From positions 27,649 through 91,648 of the forward strand of contig VXNM01000001.1 of assembly GCA_009840545.1 (NCBI GenBank): 64,000 nucleotides of DNA, in the 5' to 3' direction. The notes beneath the pieces are model-generated. The model was not told the origin of the DNA. It saw nothing but the letters and a program-made list of their open reading frames with translations, and searched no databases. Of the stretch, positions 1 to 9,621 are shown one piece after another. Within the stretch, counting starts at the first letter, position 1; each line of letters starts with the position of its first letter. The position numbers and the translations under genes were made by a program. The stretch is from Gammaproteobacteria bacterium (GTDB taxonomy: Bacteria; Pseudomonadota; Gammaproteobacteria; Pseudomonadales; Azotimanducaceae).

Positions 1-2
1 AG

Positions 3-653
3 CAATTGTCATTGGAGCTGGTGCGTTGGTTGCAAACTCGTCAGCTTGGCGTAATGGAAACCCTGTGGACCTTCAGTCCGTTTGACGATGAGGGAATATC
101 TGTGCCCGTTCGTTTCTCGCACCCACGGACTCGCGTTTCGCAGATTTTGGAATATTCGGAACTCGCTCTCGAATCCTTCGATCTACCCAGAGAAGTAATT
201 TCGATCTGTCTAGAAGCCACTCGAGTGGATTCTCTGCTGAACACGGGAGCCACACAACGGGATCTGCTTGGGACGCACGAAGTTAAACCCGTGTTGCCTG
301 GCGACCTGCTTGATCGTCTGACGGCACGTCTCGGTATCTCGTCTTGGCAGTTGTTGCGCAATTTGGACGATCATCGTCCGGAATGTGCCTGGTCTCCTTC
401 AAACGATCGCGAATACGGACACGATACTCCTCCATTCTTTACTCCGGGGCACCGACCTTTATGGCTCTTCGAACCTCCGTTGCCGGTTAGACGCAAGCAT
501 TTTGAATTGCTGAAAGGACCGGAACGTATTCAAAGCGGATGGTGGGAGGGTCATTTTTCGCGAGATTACTTCGTTGCCCGGCACGAAAGTGGTTCGTTGT
601 GCTGGTTGTTCAGCAATGAGGAAGGATGGTTTCAACATGGCTATTTCTCCTAA
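3..653 (+). CDS. imuB: ImuB, Y-family polymerase-like protein (3' part only)
   Basis: The reading frame is open to the window edge, so only the last 217 or so codons of a protein usually near 480 residues are present. ImuB is the catalytically inactive Y-family polymerase relative that recruits DnaE2 to the sliding clamp during damage-induced mutagenesis. The C-terminal block ERIQSGWWEG, then RDYFVARH and WFQHGYFS, is the typical ImuB ending (GPERIxxGWW...RDYxVA...WxxHGxF). The TTG at 6 is unlikely to be a real start. The 3' end overlaps dnaE2 by 17 bp, which fits translational coupling in an imuA-imuB-dnaE2 cassette. imuA and any LexA box would lie upstream, outside the window. Confidence 0.9.
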   Translation, partial: QLSLELVRWLQTRQLGVMETLWTFSPFDDEGISVPVRFSHPRTRVSQILEYSELALESFDLPREVISICLEATRVDSLLNTGATQRDLLGTHEVKPVLPGDLLDRLTARLGISSWQLLRNLDDHRPECAWSPSNDREYGHDTPPFFTPGHRPLWLFEPPLPVRRKHFELLKGPERIQSGWWEGHFSRDYFVARHESGSLCWLFSNEEGWFQHGYFS

Positions 654-3600
654 GTCCGAGCCGGTTGCGAACACTGCACCGGTTGCCTTTGCCGAATTGC
701 ATTGCAAGAGCAACTACTCGTTTTTACGCGGTGCTTCCCATCCTGAAGAACTGGTGTCCCGTGCCAAAGAATTGGGCTACGAGGCTATTGCAATAACGGA
801 CGAATGTTCGCTTTCCGGGATTGTCAGAGCTCACGTCGAAGCGGAGAAAGTTGGAATCAAGCTGATCGTAGGGGCGGAGTTTCATGTCCTCGCGGAAAAC
901 AAAGAAGACAAGCTGGAAGTAGTGCTTCTCGCTCCTACGCGAAAAGCCTACGCTCAGTTGTCAGCACTCATCACGCGAGCTCGACGGCGAATGCCCAAAG
1001 GCGAATACGAACTGAATGTGAGCGATTTCGGCGTACTGACGAACGAATGTCTTGCACTCTGGATGCCGGACAATCTACCGCTTGACAGGCTTGAAGCTCA
1101 AGGACGAGAACTTCAAGGAAGCCTCCCTCGATTGTGGCTGGCTCTGGAATTGTTCCTGACGGAACGAGATCTAGACCAAACCGCCAATGTCTTGACTCTG
1201 TCCATGCAATTGAACTTGCCAATTGTTGCGAGCAACGATGTTCACATGCACGTGCCGGAACGAAAACAGTTGCAGGACACGCTCACCGCAATTCGTCTTG
1301 GATCTGCGGTGAGTCAGCTGGGAACCGAGGCGTTTTCAAACGCGGAACGCCATCTGCGTACGTACCAAGCCATGAGAGAGTTGTATGCGGAAGAGCTTCT
1401 GAAAGAATCGGTAAAGATCGCAAGGATGTGCGAATTCTCCCTGAATTCCTTGCGCTACGAATACCCTGCGGAAGTCGTTCCTCAAGGCTTGACCCCAATC
1501 GAGCACTTGCGCGCTCTTACCCTAGAAGGAGCGAATTGGCGTTGGCCCGAGGGAACTCCCGACGATGTGCAGGACTTGCTCGAAAAGGAACTCACTCTAA
1601 TCGAAGAACTGAAGTACGAATACTACTTTCTGACCGTATATGACATCGTGCATTTTGCGCGTAGTCGCAACATTCTTTGCCAGGGTAGGGGATCAGCGGC
1701 AAATTCCGCAGTTTGCTATTGCCTGTTCATTACCGAAGTGGATCCTGATCGCATCCATCTTCTGTTTGAGCGTTTCGTCTCCAAAGAACGTCATGAGCCA
1801 CCCGACATTGATGTCGATTTCGAACATGAGCGACGCGAGGAAGTCATTCAGTACATCTACGAAAAGTACACGAGAGAACGTGCCGCTCTGGCGGCAACTT
1901 TGGTCACCTACAGGCCACGCAGTGCCATTCGCGATGTTGGAAAGGCACTAGATCTGGACCCGGACATGGTCGATCTACTGGCCAAATCCATGTCTTGGTG
2001 GGATAACAAAGAAGAACTGACCCAACGTCTGCAGAGCCTCGGCATAGCTCCCGACTCTCGGACCGTTCAATTCTTCATATCTCTAGTCAACGAGATTCTC
2101 GGTTTTCCTCGGCATCTGTCTCAACATGTAGGAGGTTTCGTCATATCTAGAGGACCGCTGTCCGAGTTGGTCCCAGTGGAAAACGCCGCAATGGAAGACA
2201 GAACGGTTATTCAGTGGGACAAGGATGATCTTGAAGCGATGCAATTACTCAAGGTGGACGTGTTGGGACTCGGCATGCTCACGGCAATTCGCAAGACACT
2301 GGATCTAGTGAATGATTTTCGAGGTCTGACTGGAGATGCCAAATTGGAGGTCTCGAATCTTCCCGCTGAGGATCCGGCAACCTACCACATGCTTCAGAAG
2401 GCCGACAGCGTAGGCGTGTTTCAGGTGGAATCCCGCGCTCAAATGTCGATGTTGCCGCGACTCAAACCTGCATGTTTCTACGACTTGGTGATTGAAGTTG
2501 CGATTGTCAGGCCTGGTCCGATACAAGGCAACATGGTGCACCCGTACTTGTTGCGGCGGCAGGGGAAAGAGGCTGTGACGTATTCGAACGATGCAGTGCG
2601 CAAAGTTCTGGAACGAACGTTGGGGATCCCCATTTTTCAGGAGCAAGTCATTGAACTTGCCATGGTTGCTGCGGGTTTTTCGGCTGGGGAAGCGGATCAT
2701 CTGCGACGTTCCATGGCGGCGTGGAGGCGACGTGGTGGCTTGGAGAAGTACCGAAAGAAGCTATTGGACGGAATGCTGGAACGCGGACATCCGCAAGAGT
2801 TCGCTGAACGGGTTTTCGAACAGATCAAGGGATTTGGCGAATATGGATTTCCAGAGTCGCACGCGGCAAGCTTCGCCTTGCTCGTGTATATATCCTCATG
2901 GTTGAAGCGACACGAACCAGCGGCGTTTTACTGCGGACTTCTGAACAGCCTACCCATGGGATTCTATTCACCATCGCAACTTACTCAGGACGCTCTGAGA
3001 CACGACATCGAGATTCGAGGAGTCGATGTACAGAAAAGCGGATGGGACTATCGAATCGAAGATTCAGAAAAAGTTATCGAAGAATATGATCGTTTGCAGG
3101 GTGCGATTCGGGTGGGTATGCGACAGATCAAAGGACTGAGCGAGGAAGTGGGAAATCGCATAGCCGAGAATCAGCCTTTCGAAGACATTGACGACCTTGC
3201 TCGACGGGCAGATCTCAACGACCAGAACATGACCTTTCTCGCTCGAGCGGGTGCATTGCAAACCATTTCAGGTAATCGATTTCAAGCACATTGGGATGCG
3301 GCAGGCGTTGATCGTCCTGCAGAACTCTGGAAGGCTAGCAATGTCGTGGTTCCGTATAGCACCGATGTTGTGTTGCCTGAACCCACAGTCGGAGAAAGCG
3401 TGTTTTTGGACTTCAGCTATCTGGATTTGACGTTAGGTGATCATCCATTGAAGATCATGCGGGAGGACAAGCAGTTTGAAAGATGCTTGAAAGCGGACGA
3501 ATTGTTTGCGGTCAGTCCCAACAGATTTGTTCAGGTCGCCGGGCTCGTGACGTGCCGACAACGTCCTAGCACGAGCACTGGTGTCGTGTTTCTAACTCTT

Positions 3601-3831
3601 GAAGATGAGACAGGCAATGCCAGCGTGGTTGTTTGGCGCACTGTTTTGGAGCGCTTTCGTTCGGAGATTTTGCAGGGACAGCTCATACGAGTGAAGGGCG
3701 TGGTTGAGCGTGAAGGCGATGTCATTCATGTCGTTGCCGGCCAAGTGGCGGATTTCAGTGAGAAATTAACGTCTTTGACAGAGCGAGAACCCAGAAACCA
3801 AACCGTTGTGAGGGCTCGAAACTTTCATTGA
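637..3831 (+). CDS. dnaE2: Error-prone DNA polymerase DnaE2
   Basis: Second, error-prone C-family DNA polymerase III alpha subunit (1064 aa), used for translesion synthesis with ImuA and ImuB. An N-terminal PHP domain begins at AELHCKSNYSFLRGA. The polymerase core has LCQGRGSAANSAVCY near residue 347 and the catalytic acidic motif PDIDVDFE near residue 389. Helix-hairpin-helix and OB-fold regions follow (FVQVAGLVTCRQRP). Length and architecture fit DnaE2 rather than the longer replicative DnaE1. I chose ATG 637 because GAGGAAGGA lies about ten bases upstream, inside the imuB end. An in-frame start at 574 would add 21 residues that do not look conserved. The cassette is typically SOS-induced, but the control region is not in the window. 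Confidence 0.95.
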   Translation: MAISPKSEPVANTAPVAFAELHCKSNYSFLRGASHPEELVSRAKELGYEAIAITDECSLSGIVRAHVEAEKVGIKLIVGAEFHVLAENKEDKLEVVLLAPTRKAYAQLSALITRARRRMPKGEYELNVSDFGVLTNECLALWMPDNLPLDRLEAQGRELQGSLPRLWLALELFLTERDLDQTANVLTLSMQLNLPIVASNDVHMHVPERKQLQDTLTAIRLGSAVSQLGTEAFSNAERHLRTYQAMRELYAEELLKESVKIARMCEFSLNSLRYEYPAEVVPQGLTPIEHLRALTLEGANWRWPEGTPDDVQDLLEKELTLIEELKYEYYFLTVYDIVHFARSRNILCQGRGSAANSAVCYCLFITEVDPDRIHLLFERFVSKERHEPPDIDVDFEHERREEVIQYIYEKYTRERAALAATLVTYRPRSAIRDVGKALDLDPDMVDLLAKSMSWWDNKEELTQRLQSLGIAPDSRTVQFFISLVNEILGFPRHLSQHVGGFVISRGPLSELVPVENAAMEDRTVIQWDKDDLEAMQLLKVDVLGLGMLTAIRKTLDLVNDFRGLTGDAKLEVSNLPAEDPATYHMLQKADSVGVFQVESRAQMSMLPRLKPACFYDLVIEVAIVRPGPIQGNMVHPYLLRRQGKEAVTYSNDAVRKVLERTLGIPIFQEQVIELAMVAAGFSAGEADHLRRSMAAWRRRGGLEKYRKKLLDGMLERGHPQEFAERVFEQIKGFGEYGFPESHAASFALLVYISSWLKRHEPAAFYCGLLNSLPMGFYSPSQLTQDALRHDIEIRGVDVQKSGWDYRIEDSEKVIEEYDRLQGAIRVGMRQIKGLSEEVGNRIAENQPFEDIDDLARRADLNDQNMTFLARAGALQTISGNRFQAHWDAAGVDRPAELWKASNVVVPYSTDVVLPEPTVGESVFLDFSYLDLTLGDHPLKIMREDKQFERCLKADELFAVSPNRFVQVAGLVTCRQRPSTSTGVVFLTLEDETGNASVVVWRTVLERFRSEILQGQLIRVKGVVEREGDVIHVVAGQVADFSEKLTSLTEREPRNQTVVRARNFH

Positions 3832-3995
3832 GCAAATCCAATAACGCTATAGCACAACTGATCAAAAATTTTTCCCCAAGGACATGTACGGTCGACCAAG
3901 GGGTGAACTAAACGGACCGAGCTAGTGTCAAAACTAGGAAGTTTGCGCATTGGTACGTCGTAAACTTCAGAGGTAGTTTCAATGCCCGTTCGACA

Positions 3996-5909
3996 ATGAA
4001 GAGACTTAGTGCGCTCCAATGGATTGGCGTGGTCTGTGGCGGCTTAGTTGTAGTAGCAGTATCAGTTCTTCTTTACCAACATGTCAGTCTCCTCTTTGTA
4101 AATACTGATGACTTTGATCAATTCAAGCAAGGAAACGCTGAGAATTCCCAAGCACTTGAACGAGACAAGGAAGCGACCCCTGAGTCATTGACTCCGAGCG
4201 AGGCGTTAGCCAGACTGGTCAAGATCAGGAGCAGATATAGCCGAACCTCGTTTCTCTTTAAATGGTTTGCTGAGGCCGACAAAACTGACCTCATCGAGTT
4301 GTTGCGTAATTCGGAGAACGTTGAACGCAACGCCTATCGCACCGAAATCCAGACCGCGACGACTCGCAAACTTGCAACACTAGAGCCAGATCTTTCCCTC
4401 CGATGGATTTTCGACCAACCGAGAGTTCGTCGGGCTCCCATTCTTACGAGCCTATTTCGAGAGTGGTCACAGAGAGACCTAGATGAAGCTATCGAAGGAG
4501 CAAAATCAACTAGTGGCAACGATAGAAAAACCGCTCTTGAGGCAATTCTCTCGACACGTAGCGATCTAGCAACGAACGACATTCTCGACATTGCTAGTGA
4601 ATTGGAACTGAAAGAGGTAGGGGTGTACAGCATCAGCGCTAGCCAAACCCTTGAACTTCTTGAAGATCCTGCCTTGGCATGGGAGGCCTTACTAAGTGAC
4701 AGTATCGACAATGCGGAACAGCTAGATTTGTTAAAGCTTGTTGCGTCTGCTTGGGAAGAACGGGAAGGTTTCGACGTACTCTTGCAAGCTGCCAGACTAT
4801 TTCCCACGAAAGACGATCGATCTGCCTTGAGCACAGTGATCACGGGAGCGGTAGGCAATGACATCAAGGACGCGTTTGCTTGGTTGCTCAACGTTCCTCT
4901 TCTCGAGCGCGGAGAGCTTCCCTGTGCTCTCGCGATGGTCGCTGCCCGCATCGATCCCGAACTGGCAATAGGCGAGATTGCTGCGTGGTCTGGTGATCCC
5001 GTCCATGTGCAATTAGAGAAAACCGCAGCCAATACTTGGGCACAAACTAATCCTCGAGCAATGCTCGACAAGATTGAAATGATTCCTCAATCCGCTCGGG
5101 TAGGCGCTATGGAGCTGGCGCTCACTCGTCTTGCCTACGAAGCTCCTGAGGAAGCTATTGAGTACATGGAGGCGACCAAGGGATTTGTTAGAAGTGATAC
5201 GCATTTTGCAAGGACCATTGCACAACAGTGGTCCTATACGAATCCAGAAGCTGCGCTTGAGTGGGCGATTGCCTATTCGGGAAAAGACCAAGAACTCCTG
5301 GACTCGCTCCGTCAAACTATATTTAGAAATCTGGTCCGAGTGGACTTTGAGAAAGCCCTCGATATCTCCCGCAATACAACTTGGAGCACTCTCGTTAACG
5401 CGGATAATGCCGCCGAATACGATGTGATCTGGGAACTTACCCAAATGGGAAAGATTGACGACGCGATCGCATTGCTTCCACAAGTACACGAACAGGCAAG
5501 ATACTTCGCTATCAATGACTTGGGTAAGAAGCTCGTACGAGCGGGTGATCCGTTCAAAGCAATTGAATTAGGTGCCCAAGCTCCAGCAATAGACGCTCCA
5601 TTTGTTGGACCGGTTTCGTACTTCGACGGGATATTTAGTCTGTGGGCAACTCGCAATCCACAACAGCTCTTCGATACTCTACCGTCTATTTCTTCTCCAA
5701 TGTTCCGCTCGATTGCGGCCAAAAAGCTCATCGACTTTCAAGACGCAACACCGGCATTGACGGAGGAACAGTTTCTATCGGCACAAAATATTCTCAGTGA
5801 ACATCCACTTAAAGGAAACATTTGGGCACTAGAGTTGAAGTGGAGGGCAGAGGAAGGACTCATCGACCTAGATCAACTCGCCGTCCCTGATGAGTGGCTT
5901 GAGGAATAG
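3996..5909 (+). CDS. Membrane-anchored alpha-solenoid repeat protein, paralogue 1
   Basis: Function not recognised (637 aa). One hydrophobic segment at residues 9-27 suggests a signal anchor, with the rest outside the cytoplasm. The remainder is helical and repetitive. Units of roughly 35-40 residues often carry W-(x)4-5-NP-xx-A, as in WSYTNPEAALEWA, WAQTNPRAML and WATRNPQQLFD, a TPR/HEAT-like solenoid pattern. The block LFREWSQRDLDEA recurs as VFTEWSESDLASA in the next gene and IFKEWSAHSLEEA in the gene at 10112, so the three are paralogues. The next paralogue starts 9 bp downstream, probably in one transcript. No catalytic motif is visible; a protein-binding scaffold role is inference. ATG 3996 lacks a strong Shine-Dalgarno sequence. 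Confidence 0.8.
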   Translation: MKRLSALQWIGVVCGGLVVVAVSVLLYQHVSLLFVNTDDFDQFKQGNAENSQALERDKEATPESLTPSEALARLVKIRSRYSRTSFLFKWFAEADKTDLIELLRNSENVERNAYRTEIQTATTRKLATLEPDLSLRWIFDQPRVRRAPILTSLFREWSQRDLDEAIEGAKSTSGNDRKTALEAILSTRSDLATNDILDIASELELKEVGVYSISASQTLELLEDPALAWEALLSDSIDNAEQLDLLKLVASAWEEREGFDVLLQAARLFPTKDDRSALSTVITGAVGNDIKDAFAWLLNVPLLERGELPCALAMVAARIDPELAIGEIAAWSGDPVHVQLEKTAANTWAQTNPRAMLDKIEMIPQSARVGAMELALTRLAYEAPEEAIEYMEATKGFVRSDTHFARTIAQQWSYTNPEAALEWAIAYSGKDQELLDSLRQTIFRNLVRVDFEKALDISRNTTWSTLVNADNAAEYDVIWELTQMGKIDDAIALLPQVHEQARYFAINDLGKKLVRAGDPFKAIELGAQAPAIDAPFVGPVSYFDGIFSLWATRNPQQLFDTLPSISSPMFRSIAAKKLIDFQDATPALTEEQFLSAQNILSEHPLKGNIWALELKWRAEEGLIDLDQLAVPDEWLEE

Positions 5910-5918
5910 CGTTTCGAC

Positions 5919-7628
5919 GTGAAGCTAGTGAGAAATAGACATCGCGAATTGAGCTGTTTCGTCGTGCTTGCGGTGACTATTCTGTGGGCTTTCGTTCAGA
6001 TCGCCGAAGAGGTTCAGGCTCAAGCTACCGACGCACTTGAACATGGCACTAGCGACTTTACGAGTACTAGTGAGCTGGTCCTTAATTTGGCTAATAGCGT
6101 GACCTCCTTTGAGCGCAGCGTTCGTCTCTACGCAATTCTTGACCGTGCTGAAACAGAGGAATTGAGAGACCTCATGAGAGACTCACAAGACATTGAGGTT
6201 GATAGTGAAAAACACGAAACGCAGCTAGCCATTGCCAGTCGGTTCGCCGCGATCAATCCTCAGGAAGCACTAGAGACCGCACTTGAAGTGCCCTCGAACG
6301 AACGTCTTCCTCTTCTAGAGGGAGTGTTCACTGAATGGTCGGAGTCCGACTTGGCTAGTGCCACGAAGGCTGCAGCGGTCCTCGACCGAGACTCACGGCT
6401 GACTGCACTTAAGGCTATTGTGGCTATTAGGGATGATTTGAAGTTTGATGAGCTTCGATTAATTGCAAGCGAACTTGGTCACCCGGGCTACGTAAATGAA
6501 ATGGAACGCGATTTCCTGGCTGCGAATCTTGCCGAAGATCCCATTGAGGCTTGGCTCCGAATGATGCACGATGGGCTTGAAGACGCATCTCAACTAGACA
6601 CTCTGGTTCAAGTAGCCGAGGCCGCTGTTGAACGGGATGGGTTCGATGCTCTGTTCCATCTTCATGCGCCTTTCTCAAAGGTACTTTTCGACGAGGAATA
6701 TCTGGTGCTTGATAAGGCCGTGGAGGCTTTGGTGAGGGACGACCCTCAAAACACGTGGGAGTACATTCAAAAAGGATCTTCGAGCGAGCAAGGACAGTCA
6801 GATGATTCAACTTTTCCGCTCGATAGTGGGTCACCGACCCCGCGAGATCGTGCGTACATGACCAACGTCGTACAAGAGCTCTTGCTTAAATCTTGGGCTG
6901 CATGGGATCCAGCGTTTGTGTTGGAGAGAATTGAGCAGATTCCGAACCAACTACAAGCACTTGCTTGTGAGCGTGCTCTTGAGGCACTTGTGGCGACTGA
7001 ACCAAAGCGGGTTGTTGAACTCATTCAGTCATTGAAGCATCTCGGGGCAAACAGAGAGCGATCTGTTTGGCGCATCGTCAGGCGTTGGTCGGAAACGAGT
7101 CCTTCGGCTGCTCTTGGTTGGGTCCAGTCAGAGCATGGCATTGGAGACGAACAACGCCAGGACTTGCTGACCTATGTCTTGTCTTCTCTTGCCTTAGACA
7201 ATCCTGAACTGGCACTCGAAGTAGCTGTACTACAGCCAAATTTCGCACAACTTGAACAGCGGATGATGTATCACATTGCTCAGAGAGATGTGGAAGCTGC
7301 TATCGAAATGCTGCCGATGATTAGCGAGGAAGGCCAATACTATGCAAATAGCTGGGTAGCTGAACAATTGATAGTGAATGGTGAAGTCGACAGGGCGGTG
7401 GCTCTTCGAAGACAGTACGAGGAGGATTCCGGAGACCCCGTCAATTGGTTCATGTTCTTTTTGAATTGGGCGCGTGAAAATCCTGTTCAACTGTTCGAGC
7501 GCTTAGATGATCTGCCTCCGAAGTTGAGATTCGAGGGAGCGCACGCATTGGACTACTACTATCTTCCTGAACTCACTCAAGAACAGAAGGACACTGTTCA
7601 AGCAATATATGAAGCGGGTCAGGATTAA
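5919..7628 (+). CDS. Exported alpha-solenoid repeat protein, paralogue 2
   Basis: Unknown protein of 569 aa, paralogous to its upstream neighbour. A basic N-terminus and hydrophobic stretch (CFVVLAVTILWAFVQIAEEVQAQA) form a signal peptide with a plausible cleavage after VQA. The body repeats the same helical units: INPQEALETALEV, WSESDLASATKAA, WSETSPSAALGWV and NPELALEVAV. It starts at GTG 5919 with GAGGAA about 12 bases upstream in the end of the preceding gene. The 9-bp gap suggests co-transcription. It differs from paralogue 1 in having a cleavable signal rather than a longer anchor. No enzymatic residues are recognised. A 9-bp perfect inverted repeat lies downstream at 7693-7717. Confidence 0.78.
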   Translation: MKLVRNRHRELSCFVVLAVTILWAFVQIAEEVQAQATDALEHGTSDFTSTSELVLNLANSVTSFERSVRLYAILDRAETEELRDLMRDSQDIEVDSEKHETQLAIASRFAAINPQEALETALEVPSNERLPLLEGVFTEWSESDLASATKAAAVLDRDSRLTALKAIVAIRDDLKFDELRLIASELGHPGYVNEMERDFLAANLAEDPIEAWLRMMHDGLEDASQLDTLVQVAEAAVERDGFDALFHLHAPFSKVLFDEEYLVLDKAVEALVRDDPQNTWEYIQKGSSSEQGQSDDSTFPLDSGSPTPRDRAYMTNVVQELLLKSWAAWDPAFVLERIEQIPNQLQALACERALEALVATEPKRVVELIQSLKHLGANRERSVWRIVRRWSETSPSAALGWVQSEHGIGDEQRQDLLTYVLSSLALDNPELALEVAVLQPNFAQLEQRMMYHIAQRDVEAAIEMLPMISEEGQYYANSWVAEQLIVNGEVDRAVALRRQYEEDSGDPVNWFMFFLNWARENPVQLFERLDDLPPKLRFEGAHALDYYYLPELTQEQKDTVQAIYEAGQD

Positions 7629-7692
7629 GGTTTATCTGTCTTTGTCTAATCGAACAACAGAGTGATCTGACACATAAGCCGCTAGTCTCTTT

Positions 7693-7717
7693 CGATTCAA
7701 CTCCCTATGTTGAATCG
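7693..7717. terminator. Perfect 9-bp inverted repeat, terminator or operator candidate
   Basis: CGATTCAAC (7693-7701), seven-base loop TCCCTAT, then GTTGAATCG (7709-7717). It lies 65 bp after the solenoid paralogue 2 stop and about 150 bp before the PhyH start. There is no immediate T-run (TTTT only appears about ten bases later), so it may be a weak terminator or a regulator site for the next gene. Confidence 0.4.
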
Positions 7718-7870
7718 TAAATCAGTTTTCTGGTGGACGTCGTGATTGACAGCTAACGCAAAGAACCAATCGGGATTTCCAACGCATGTAAAATCCGAAT
7801 TTCAGTAATTCCTTCCACGTACATGGTTACTGTGGGTTGATACTTGCGTCAAACAGATAGGAGAGCGTCC

Positions 7871-9100
7871 GTGGCACAACAATTGGAGTCTCTACATCAA
7901 CGACAAAACGGCTTCAATCCAACCCTTGTTTCCTTCTCAAGACCTGCCAAACATTATCGTTACCTAAACGACCAAAAAGGGGATTGGTTAGCGACCCGTG
8001 ATGGCAAGTCCTTGTTCTTGCAAGGGCATGTCGATGATGCTGCAGTTTGGGATGAGTCCAACGGAGGATTCAAGCATGTACTAACGGGCATGCAACTGTC
8101 TTCCACCAGCATCGCTATTGAAACGCAATGCAAATTGTCCACAGAGGAAGGATTTCTCAACGAAGAGGCAAGAGTAGGCGAACCTTCAGATTTCAGTGTC
8201 TCACACGGACCTGAATTGCTACCTTCCGAGTACCTCGAAACTCTTCGCGAGCAAGGTTGGGTCTCGCTGAATTGTGTTCTCTCGCCATCTGTGGTGGATG
8301 GACTTCAGCGTGTTGGCTGCGTCGATTCGTATGCGGAACGCACACCTGAACGGGTAACACCGCTAGTCCAAGATCCTTCGGTTACGAAGGTCACCGTCGA
8401 ACCTGTATCGCTATGGCTGACGCGAGAGTATATAGGTACCCGGGATATCCGCCTCGGACACCCTCCCGGTATCTCTGCCCTTACCCAAGATGATGGAGAA
8501 CGCGAGGTGCAAGGTTGGCACACCGATTTTCCCTACCTTTGGGGAACTGGAGACCGGGTGCCAGTGCCATCGGGAGATCTGGTGCTTGGTATGCAGCGAA
8601 ACGTATGTGTGTCCGATTTCAATCGCGAAAATGGCGCAACGATGTTCAAGCTGGGGAGTCATTCATCAGAGTCACCACCACCGGAAGAGTGGGGAATTTC
8701 GAACCATACCTATCGGAAAGGGCACAGAGCAAAATTTGGGTTGCCTTACGCTGGACCGCAAGCGGATCTAATTGAAGCTCCGGCGGGATCCATTGTTCTC
8801 TACGATGCTCGAACGTGGCACCGAGCGGGAATGAACTTCACCACGGATCGCAGGGGAGCGATCATCCAAGCCATCGTGCCGAGTTTTATCGTTCCATTCA
8901 TGGATACCAGCAACACGTACAAAGCGTTTTTGAACAGTGAAACCTGCAAGCAAGTTACGGCTCGAGAGCACAAGGAACTTGACAAACTGATGATGCAGAA
9001 GATTGTTGGACCGGCAGGAATGTTTGTATTCTCAATAGACAGCGAACTAACGGAACGAGCTAGGCAACAAAATCGGGAAGCTGCCTCTTCGGTCTACTAG
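7871..9100 (+). CDS. Phytanoyl-CoA dioxygenase (PhyH) family protein
   Basis: Fe(II)/2-oxoglutarate-dependent oxygenase of the PhyH family (409 aa), expected to hydroxylate a small organic substrate that is not identifiable here. The double-stranded beta-helix carries the metal facial triad: HTD in GWHTDFPY and the distal His in RTWHRAG. The following R in TDRRGAI is the likely 2OG-binding arginine. GATMFKLGSHSS is the usual PhyH core. The first 110 or so residues are an extra N-terminal region not typical of small PhyH proteins. GTG 7871 is preferred because AGGAGAG lies six bases upstream; an in-frame TTG at 7844 has no such site. The stop codon sits in the loop of a terminator hairpin. The gene is flanked by solenoid paralogues and a toxin-antitoxin pair that give no pathway clue. 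Confidence 0.88.
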   Translation: MAQQLESLHQRQNGFNPTLVSFSRPAKHYRYLNDQKGDWLATRDGKSLFLQGHVDDAAVWDESNGGFKHVLTGMQLSSTSIAIETQCKLSTEEGFLNEEARVGEPSDFSVSHGPELLPSEYLETLREQGWVSLNCVLSPSVVDGLQRVGCVDSYAERTPERVTPLVQDPSVTKVTVEPVSLWLTREYIGTRDIRLGHPPGISALTQDDGEREVQGWHTDFPYLWGTGDRVPVPSGDLVLGMQRNVCVSDFNRENGATMFKLGSHSSESPPPEEWGISNHTYRKGHRAKFGLPYAGPQADLIEAPAGSIVLYDARTWHRAGMNFTTDRRGAIIQAIVPSFIVPFMDTSNTYKAFLNSETCKQVTAREHKELDKLMMQKIVGPAGMFVFSIDSELTERARQQNREAASSVY

Positions 9101-9118
9101 AGACCGAAGATTTGGTTA
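9086..9118 (+). terminator. Rho-independent terminator overlapping the PhyH stop codon
   Basis: Perfect 10-bp stem TCTTCGGTCT (9086-9095) and AGACCGAAGA (9101-9110) with loop ACTAG, followed by TTTGGTTAAATT. The TAG stop of the PhyH gene (9098-9100) lies in the loop. Confidence 0.7.
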
Positions 9119-9201
9119 AATTGAAATGTCAACCTGTGTTGATTGTGGTTGTCCCAGTCGGAATTCCGTAAGCATGCATAACTTGTACGTGCAGAACACT
9201 C

Positions 9202-9621
9202 CTAAGCATTCCACGGATTAACAGTCTTCAATCCGGCCACTTCGAATGGAGACGTATGCCGCGTAGCCACTGTCATTGCATTGGCTATTGCCGTTGCCGC
9301 AATGTAACCATCAGTTCTAGAGATCGCTCGACCGGCGAGTCTCACCTTGGCCATTAGTTCAGCATAGACCTCCGAAGTTGAAACATCGAACGCCAAGACT
9401 CTTCCCGCGAACATTGGGAGGATTTGAGTCTCGAGAGCTTCACATAAGCGGTCGCGTCGTCGACCTGTTGGTAGAGTCCCAATACCATAACGTAGTTCTG
9501 CGACCGTAATGGCCGACAAAAAAAGCGTTTCCAATGCTTGGGAATTGAGCCATTTTGATACCAATGGTTCCGGAGAACTTCGCATCGGTTCGGACACGAC
9601 ACTGGTATCCACCAAGATCAT
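9202..9621 (-). CDS. fitB: PIN-domain toxin ribonuclease, FitB/VapC type
   Basis: Toxin of a type II toxin-antitoxin pair (139 aa), expected to be a Mg-dependent RNase held inactive by the FitA-like antitoxin. PIN features: N-terminal MILVDTSVVSE with the first catalytic Asp, LSAITVAELRYGI with the conserved Glu, and RTDGYIAATAIANAMTVATRH with the later acidic residues. FitB and VapC proteins have this length. Its ATG overlaps the antitoxin stop by 4 bp (ATGA), the usual coupling in these operons. It lies downstream of the antitoxin on the minus strand and convergent with the PhyH gene. The FitB subtype rests on the partner and the operator rather than on this protein alone. Confidence 0.9.
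   Translation of the reverse strand: MILVDTSVVSEPMRSSPEPLVSKWLNSQALETLFLSAITVAELRYGIGTLPTGRRRDRLCEALETQILPMFAGRVLAFDVSTSEVYAELMAKVRLAGRAISRTDGYIAATAIANAMTVATRHTSPFEVAGLKTVNPWNA

Noticed and set aside
4334..5071. Long minus-strand open frame (245 codons) opposite solenoid paralogue 1
   Set aside because: Antisense shadow: composition rich in Ser and Arg, no family motif, and the plus strand encodes a clear repeat protein.
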